DNA of 9,214 bases from DATIXD01 sp035518875 (GTDB taxonomy: Bacteria; Pseudomonadota; Gammaproteobacteria; Methylococcales; Methylococcaceae). Where the stretch lies: NCBI GenBank assembly GCA_035518875.1, contig DATIXD010000245.1, forward strand, positions 1-9,214, in the 5' to 3' direction. Shown here one piece after another: positions 5,063 through 9,214 of the stretch; position 1 is the first letter of the stretch, and every line of letters starts with the position of its first letter. The position numbers and the translations under genes were made by a program. Below the pieces are notes generated by a model, which saw nothing but the letters and a program-made list of their open reading frames with translations, was not told where the DNA came from and did not search any database.

Positions 5063-6622
5063 TTACCGAATGATGTCGAAGCTATAGTCGGTCTTGGCAG
5101 GGATGTTGGTATTGGCGTCGATCGCTTCGAAGATGCGGTCGAGGATCCACACCAGCACATTCAATCCGCCCTGATAGCCCCACACCGGATAACGGTGCTT
5201 GTGATGGCGGTCGAAAATCGGGAAGCCGATACGGATCAGCGGGGTGCCGGTATCGCGTTCCAGATACTTGCCGTAGGTGTTGCCGATGAGGAAGTCGACC
5301 GGATCGGTGAACAGCAGGGAACGCATGTGCCAAAGGTCCTTGCCAGGATAGGCCTTGCAGTTCTTGCCGAACGGGGAAGAGTCGAACAGCGCCTGCATCT
5401 TCTTTTCCCAGGCCTTGCCGCCGTTGGTGGCCAACACATGGGTGGGCTCTGCACCGAGTTCCAGCAGGAATGCGGCCAGGCCATAGCACAGATCCGGGTC
5501 ACCGTAGATGGCGAACTTCTGGCCGTGGATGTGAGCGGTGGAATCGGCGATGGCATCCACCAGGCGACCGCGTTCCTTTTCCAGCTCCGCCGGGATGGGC
5601 TTACCGGTCAGGCGCGCAACTTCCATCAGGAACTTGTCGGTCCCGGCCACGCCAATGGGATGGTTGAGCGCGACCACTTCCTGGCCATGTTCGGCGATGA
5701 ACGGCAGGGTCTTTTCCGTGCAGTATTCCTGCATGGAAATGGTGGCCTTGGCATGCAGCGCGTTGGCCGCCTGCTCCAGGGTGGTGCCGCCGTCATACAT
5801 GCGGAACTCGCCATCGGTCGGGGTATCCCACACATCGCTGTTGTCGCCGAGGATGGTGTAGTCGATGCCGAACAGGCTAAAGATGCGCTTGACTTCGCGC
5901 ATGTTGCCCACGGTATAGCCGTCGAAACCGCCGATGAAGTTGATCGATTCGTTGGCCTTGCGCTCGAGGGCCGGCACCGTGCCCGCCTTGCCATCCCAGA
6001 AATGTTGGAAAATGCCTTTCATGACGTTGTCGTAGCCGGTGATGTGGCTGCCGACGAAGGCCGGGGTATGGGCAAACGGCACGTCAAAGTCCGCCGGAAT
6101 GCTACCCTTTTCCTTGGAGGTCTTGATGAAGGCGTTGAGGTCATCGCCGATCACCTCCGCCATGCAGGTGGTGGAGACGGCGATCATCTTCGGCTTGTAC
6201 ATGTTGTAGGAATTGGCCAGGCCGTCGATCATGTTGTTCAGCCCGCCGAACACCGCAGCGTCCTCGGTCATGGAAGAGGAAACGCAAGAGGTGGGTTCCT
6301 TGAAATGACGGCTGAAGTGCGAGCGGTAGTAGGCCACGCAACCCTGCGAGCCGTGCACGAAGGGTAGAGTCCCCTCGAAACCGCAGGCGGCGAAAACCGC
6401 ACCCAAGGGCTGACAGGCCTTGGCGGGATTGACTGTTAGGGCCTCGCGGGCGAAGTTCTTTTCCTTGTATTCCTCCGTCTTGGTCCATTCGCGGATTTCC
6501 GCGACTTTCTCGTCGGGAGGCATAAACTCGAATTCTTTCCGCTTATTTTCGAACAGCTCGACGTATTCCGGCTCGCGGAACAGGTTGAAGTGGTCGAGGA
6601 CTTTTTCTGCATTTTGACTCAT
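5063..6622 (-). CDS. nifK: Nitrogenase molybdenum-iron protein beta chain NifK
   Basis: A 519-residue beta subunit of the MoFe protein, which with NifD forms the heterotetramer that reduces N2. It carries the N-terminal extension of group I nitrogenases (residues 1 to about 60, including MPPDEKVAEIREW). P-cluster cysteines are Cys70 (NPAKACQPLG), Cys95 (HGSQGCVAYY) and Cys153 (STTCMAEVIGDD), at the same numbers as in A. vinelandii. Two positions differ from Azotobacter: residue 99 is Tyr (VAYYR) and residue 188 is Ala (HTPAFVG), where Azotobacter has Phe99 and Ser188, the latter a ligand of the oxidised P-cluster. This suggests a tyrosine-type P-cluster. The protein ends with the usual DYSFDIIR. 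The start has GGAG (6633-6630) 7 bases upstream. nifD lies 109 bases upstream across a repeat. No nifT or nifY follows. Confidence 0.98.
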   Translation of the reverse strand: MSQNAEKVLDHFNLFREPEYVELFENKRKEFEFMPPDEKVAEIREWTKTEEYKEKNFAREALTVNPAKACQPLGAVFAACGFEGTLPFVHGSQGCVAYYRSHFSRHFKEPTSCVSSSMTEDAAVFGGLNNMIDGLANSYNMYKPKMIAVSTTCMAEVIGDDLNAFIKTSKEKGSIPADFDVPFAHTPAFVGSHITGYDNVMKGIFQHFWDGKAGTVPALERKANESINFIGGFDGYTVGNMREVKRIFSLFGIDYTILGDNSDVWDTPTDGEFRMYDGGTTLEQAANALHAKATISMQEYCTEKTLPFIAEHGQEVVALNHPIGVAGTDKFLMEVARLTGKPIPAELEKERGRLVDAIADSTAHIHGQKFAIYGDPDLCYGLAAFLLELGAEPTHVLATNGGKAWEKKMQALFDSSPFGKNCKAYPGKDLWHMRSLLFTDPVDFLIGNTYGKYLERDTGTPLIRIGFPIFDRHHKHRYPVWGYQGGLNVLVWILDRIFEAIDANTNIPAKTDYSFDIIR

Positions 6623-6635
6623 GGTTGAACTCCGA

Positions 6636-6720
6636 TGTAGGGTGGTGGGTCAGCGCATTTCGGTGCAGTTACCCACCATGTTGGTTTCTGGTGGGTTACG
6701 CTTAGCTAACCCACCCTACA
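6636..6720. repeat. Palindromic dispersed repeat (MITE/REP-like) in the nifD-nifK spacer
   Basis: An 85-base element takes up most of the 109-base spacer. Its ends are inverted repeats: TGTAGGGTGG at 6636-6645 and CCACCCTACA at 6711-6720, perfect over 10 bases. The inside forms paired arms: TGGTGGGT (6643-6650) with ACCCACCA (6671-6678), and the same ACCCACCA with TGGTGGGT (6689-6696), so alternative hairpins are possible. The arms GGGTCAGCGC...GTTACCC and GGGTTACGC...GCTAACCC belong to the same family as the element at 214-355. It begins 11 bases after the nifD stop and ends 2 bases before the nifK ribosome site, so it lies inside the nifDK message. It could influence mRNA processing or stability; the sequence alone cannot show this. 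Confidence 0.8.
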
Positions 6721-6731
6721 TTAACTTTCGA

Positions 6732-8192
6732 TCAGGCGGCTGCCTTCCAAGGCGTTTTGGCCAAGCCCCAGACCGGATTATTGATGGCCATATCCATATC
6801 CCGGGCGAAAATGGCAAAACCGTCATAACCGTGGTAGGGGCCCGAGTAATCCCAGGAGTGCATCTGACGGAACGGTACGCCCATCTTCTGGAACACGTAC
6901 TTTTCCTTGATACCGGAACCGACCAGGTCGGGCTGGATCGCTTCGACGAATTTCTCGAATTCGAAGCCGGTCACATCGTCATAGATCAGCGTGCCGTCTT
7001 TGACGTAGTGAGTGGTGCGCTGGTAGTCGTCGTTATGACCGAACTCATAACCGGTGCCGACGATTTCCATGCCCAGATCCTCATAGGCGCCGATCACGTG
7101 ACGGGGACGCAAGCCGCCCACGAACAGCATGACCTTCTTGCCTTCCAGACGCGGACGGTACTTGTCGATGACCGCCTGCATCAGAGGCTGATACTTGGCG
7201 ATGACACGCTCCGCACCTTCCTTGATCTTGTCGTCGAAGTAGCCGGCGATGGTGCGCAGGGATTCGGCGATCTTGGTGGGCCCGAAGAAGTTGTACTCCA
7301 CCCACGGCACACCGTACTTTTCTTCCAGGTGGCGGGAGATGTAATTCATGGAACGGTAGCAGTGCAGCACGTTGAGCTTGGCTTTCGGCGTGTTCTCCAG
7401 CTCGGCCAGGGAGCCGTCGCCGGACCACTGGGCGATCACGCGCAGACCCATCTCTTCCAACAGGATGCGGGAAGACCAGGCGTCGCCGCCGATGTTGTAA
7501 TCACCGATGATGGCCACGTCATAGGGCGTAGTCTTGAACTCGGGGTGCTTGTCGCCGGCCTTGTCGAATACCCAGTCACGTACGGCATCGTTGGCGATGT
7601 GGTGACCCAGGGACTGGGACACGCCGCGGAAGCCTTCGCAGCGCACCGGCACGATGGTCTTGCCCTCATACTGCTTGGATTTCTTCTTTGAAACCGCTTC
7701 GATGTCGTCACCGATCAGGCCGATGGGGCATTCGGACTGTACAGTGATGCCGTGGTTCAGGGGGAACAGATCCTCGATCTCGTCGATGATCTTCTCCAGC
7801 TTCTTGTCGCCGCCGAAGACGATGTCCTTCTCCTGAAAGTCGGAGGTGAACTGCATGGTGACGAAGGTGTCGACGCCGGTGGTGCCGATGTAGTAGTTAC
7901 GGCGCGACGCCCAGGAATACTGGCCGCAGCCGACCGGTCCATGGCTGATGTGGATCATGTCCTTGATGGGACCCCAGACCACGCCCTTTGAACCTGCGTA
8001 GGCGCAGCCACGGATGGTCATGACGCCGGGGATGGATTTGACGTTGGATTTGACCCCGCAGTCGGGTTTGCCGTCCTCGAAGGTGCCAAGGTGCTTGGTG
8101 CGCCGCTTGGCGGTCTTCTCGGGATAGACCTCGAGGACCTCTTTGATCAGGTCCTTGTTTCTCTGTTTGGTTTGCTCAACTGTGAGGCTCAT
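6732..8192 (-). CDS. nifD: Nitrogenase molybdenum-iron protein alpha chain NifD
   Basis: A 486-residue alpha subunit, the FeMo-cofactor-bearing catalytic chain. P-cluster cysteines are Cys63 (MTIRGCAYAG), Cys89 (GPVGCGQYSW) and Cys155 (QSECPIGLIGDD). FeMo-co is held by Cys278 (VLHCYRSMNY) and His445 (RQMHSWDYSG), equivalent to Cys275 and His442 of A. vinelandii. The substrate-channel residues Val71, Gln193 and His197 (VSQSLGHHIAND) are conserved, as is Arg362 in GGLRPRHVIG. The serine/tryptophan form SWASRRNYY follows Cys89. No insertion of the kind seen in alternative or clostridial enzymes is evident, so this is a standard group I Mo-NifD that looks fully functional. The start follows GGAG (8203-8200) by 7 bases. 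nifH lies 111 bases upstream and nifK 109 bases downstream. Confidence 0.98.
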   Translation of the reverse strand: MSLTVEQTKQRNKDLIKEVLEVYPEKTAKRRTKHLGTFEDGKPDCGVKSNVKSIPGVMTIRGCAYAGSKGVVWGPIKDMIHISHGPVGCGQYSWASRRNYYIGTTGVDTFVTMQFTSDFQEKDIVFGGDKKLEKIIDEIEDLFPLNHGITVQSECPIGLIGDDIEAVSKKKSKQYEGKTIVPVRCEGFRGVSQSLGHHIANDAVRDWVFDKAGDKHPEFKTTPYDVAIIGDYNIGGDAWSSRILLEEMGLRVIAQWSGDGSLAELENTPKAKLNVLHCYRSMNYISRHLEEKYGVPWVEYNFFGPTKIAESLRTIAGYFDDKIKEGAERVIAKYQPLMQAVIDKYRPRLEGKKVMLFVGGLRPRHVIGAYEDLGMEIVGTGYEFGHNDDYQRTTHYVKDGTLIYDDVTGFEFEKFVEAIQPDLVGSGIKEKYVFQKMGVPFRQMHSWDYSGPYHGYDGFAIFARDMDMAINNPVWGLAKTPWKAAA

Positions 8193-8303
8193 GTTGACTC
8201 TCCGGATTCAGTTGCTAAATACATGGCATTCGAAGTTGGATGCAGGAACACGGGGTATGCCATCGGGTGGCTACCTACCTCGTGCTCCTGTCTCCAAAAC
8301 TCC
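8193..8303 (-). promoter_or_regulatory. nifH-nifD spacer with a stem-loop
   Basis: The 111-base spacer contains a perfect 7-bp inverted repeat, ATGGCAT (8223-8229) and ATGCCAT (8257-8263), around a 27-base loop, followed toward nifD by the ribosome site GGAG (8203-8200). It also has a short tandem CTAC/CTACCT stretch near 8271-8279. There is no T-run to make it a terminator, and I see no sigma-54 -24/-12 pair. In several diazotrophs, secondary structure between nifH and nifD marks processing or stabilises an excess of nifH message; a similar role here is inference only. Confidence 0.4.
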
Positions 8304-9185
8304 TTACGCCGCCAGCTCGGACGCGGTCTTGCCGACCTGCGACTCGTCGATCTGCTTCATGATGCCGTGCTCCATCAGCATGTCTTCGAGTTCGTCCATG
8401 GTGATGGGGGTCGGGATGATGCCGTTGCCGGAGTTGTTGTGGATCTTCTGGGCCAGCTGACGGTATTCGTCGGCCTGCTTGGACTCCGGCGCGTACTCCA
8501 TGACCGTCATGCGGCGCAACTCCGCGTGCTGCACGATGTTGTCGCGCGGTACGAAGTGGATCAGCGTGGTGCCCAGCTTCTTGGCCAGCGCTTCTGCCAG
8601 TTCCAGTTCCTTGTCGGTCTGGCGCTCGTTGCAGACCAAGCCGCCCAGACGCACGCCACCGGAGTTGGCGTACTTCAGGATGCCCTTGGAAATGTTGTTG
8701 GCGGCATAGAGCGCCATCATCTCGCCGGACATGACGATGTAGATTTCCTGAGCCTTGTTCTCGCGGATGGGCATGGCGAATCCACCGCACACCACGTCGC
8801 CGAGTACGTCATAGGAAACGTAATCGATGTCCTCGTAGGCGCCTTCCTCTTCCAGGAAGTTGATGGAGGTGATCACACCGCGGCCTGCGCAACCGACGCC
8901 CGGCTCCGGACCACCGGACTCCACACAGCGGATGTCTTTGTAGCCCACCTTCATGACATCTTCCAGCTCCAGGTCCTCAACGCTGCCGGCATCGGCGGCG
9001 AGGCTCAAGATGGTGTCCTGGGCCTTGGCGTGCAGGATCAGACGGGTGGAGTCGGCTTTCGGGTCGCAACCGACGATCAGGATGCGCTGGCCCAGATCCG
9101 CCAAAGCGGCCAGGGTGTTCTGGGAGGTGGTGGACTTGCCGATGCCGCCCTTGCCGTAAAATGCGATTTGTCTCAACTTTGACAT
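8304..9185 (-). CDS. nifH: Nitrogenase iron protein NifH (dinitrogenase reductase)
   Basis: A 293-residue homodimeric ATP-dependent reductase that passes electrons to NifDK and is also needed for FeMo-cofactor and P-cluster maturation. The start MSKLRQIAFYGKGGIGKSTT contains the P-loop GKGGIGKS (residues 11-18). The CDPKADSTR switch I region follows at 40-48. The [4Fe-4S] cluster bridging the two subunits uses Cys99 (GVGCAGRG) and Cys133 (DVVCGGFAMP). Arg102 beside Cys99 is the residue ADP-ribosylated by DraT in organisms that have that system; whether this host does is not visible. Length and motifs are those of a Mo-type group I NifH. The ATG at 9185 has GGAG (9196-9193) 7 bases upstream. 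It is the first gene visible, and its promoter region lies beyond the window's right edge. Confidence 0.99.
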   Translation of the reverse strand: MSKLRQIAFYGKGGIGKSTTSQNTLAALADLGQRILIVGCDPKADSTRLILHAKAQDTILSLAADAGSVEDLELEDVMKVGYKDIRCVESGGPEPGVGCAGRGVITSINFLEEEGAYEDIDYVSYDVLGDVVCGGFAMPIRENKAQEIYIVMSGEMMALYAANNISKGILKYANSGGVRLGGLVCNERQTDKELELAEALAKKLGTTLIHFVPRDNIVQHAELRRMTVMEYAPESKQADEYRQLAQKIHNNSGNGIIPTPITMDELEDMLMEHGIMKQIDESQVGKTASELAA

Positions 9186-9192
9186 GGTGATA

Positions 9193-9196
9193 CTCC
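9193..9196 (-). promoter_or_regulatory. nifH ribosome binding site
   Basis: GGAG on the minus strand lies 7 bases before the nifH ATG. Only 29 bases upstream of nifH are in the window, too few to show the expected NifA-dependent sigma-54 promoter. Confidence 0.75.
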
Positions 9197-9214
9197 GAAA
9201 TTAAAGGGATGGTC

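Noticed and set aside
5195..6367. 390-codon open frame on the plus strand
   Set aside because: It lies wholly opposite nifK, which is certain from its motifs. The translation is rich in repeated Gly, Val and Asp/His stretches typical of the complement of GC-rich coding sequence and shows no known domain.
6621..7691. 356-codon open frame on the plus strand
   Set aside because: Antisense to nifD and the nifD-nifK repeat; composition fits a mirror frame and no family is recognisable.
8091..9182. 363-codon open frame on the plus strand
   Set aside because: Antisense to nifH and the nifD start; mirror frame of a highly conserved gene, with no ribosome site or domain that I can see.

Overview
The window is part of a molybdenum nitrogenase (nif) gene cluster. 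Every recognisable gene is on the minus strand, so transcription runs from high to low coordinates: nifH, nifD, nifK, a Shethna FeSII-type [2Fe-2S] ferredoxin gene, nifE, nifN, nifX, the nifX-associated DUF269 gene, and the 5' part of a small Rop-like (CCE_0567-type) nif gene that runs off the left edge. No competing gene is supported on the plus strand. The long plus-strand open frames are mirror frames of nif genes.

Organism: the sequence is moderately GC-rich. The nifENX-DUF269-Rop order matches the proteobacterial nifENX-orf5-orf6 order, and NifK carries the long N-terminal extension of group I (aerobe/facultative-type) nitrogenase. The dispersed hairpin repeats of the form TGTAGGGTGGGTTAGCG...TAACCCACCCTACA resemble repeats I associate with gammaproteobacterial methanotrophs. 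A Methylococcaceae-like gammaproteobacterium is my best guess from memory, not from a search.

How the genes work together: NifH is the Fe protein. It donates electrons to the NifDK MoFe protein and also takes part in FeMo-cofactor maturation. NifE and NifN form the scaffold on which the NifB-derived iron-sulfur precursor becomes FeMo-co, and NifX binds and shuttles cofactor precursors. The DUF269 and Rop-like proteins accompany nifX in many diazotrophs but are poorly understood. The FeSII-type ferredoxin is the kind of protein that locks nitrogenase into an oxygen-tolerant but inactive complex, which would suit an aerobic host.

Regions: nifH-nifD, nifD-nifK, nifK-ferredoxin and DUF269-Rop are separated by spacers containing palindromic elements. 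Two (214-355 and 6636-6720) belong to one dispersed repeat family. A second kind of palindromic element (4865-4995) lies after nifK, in the place where nifT/nifY sit in some diazotrophs. From the ferredoxin gene through DUF269, genes are tightly packed or overlapping.

Most notable: (1) NifE is about 90 residues longer than usual and ends in a BFD-like [2Fe-2S] domain (CxC...CxxC) like the central domain of NifU. (2) NifK has Tyr99 together with Ala188 instead of Phe99/Ser188, the combination reported for a tyrosine-ligated P-cluster in Gluconacetobacter diazotrophicus. (3) A FeSII-type protective ferredoxin is embedded between nifK and nifE.
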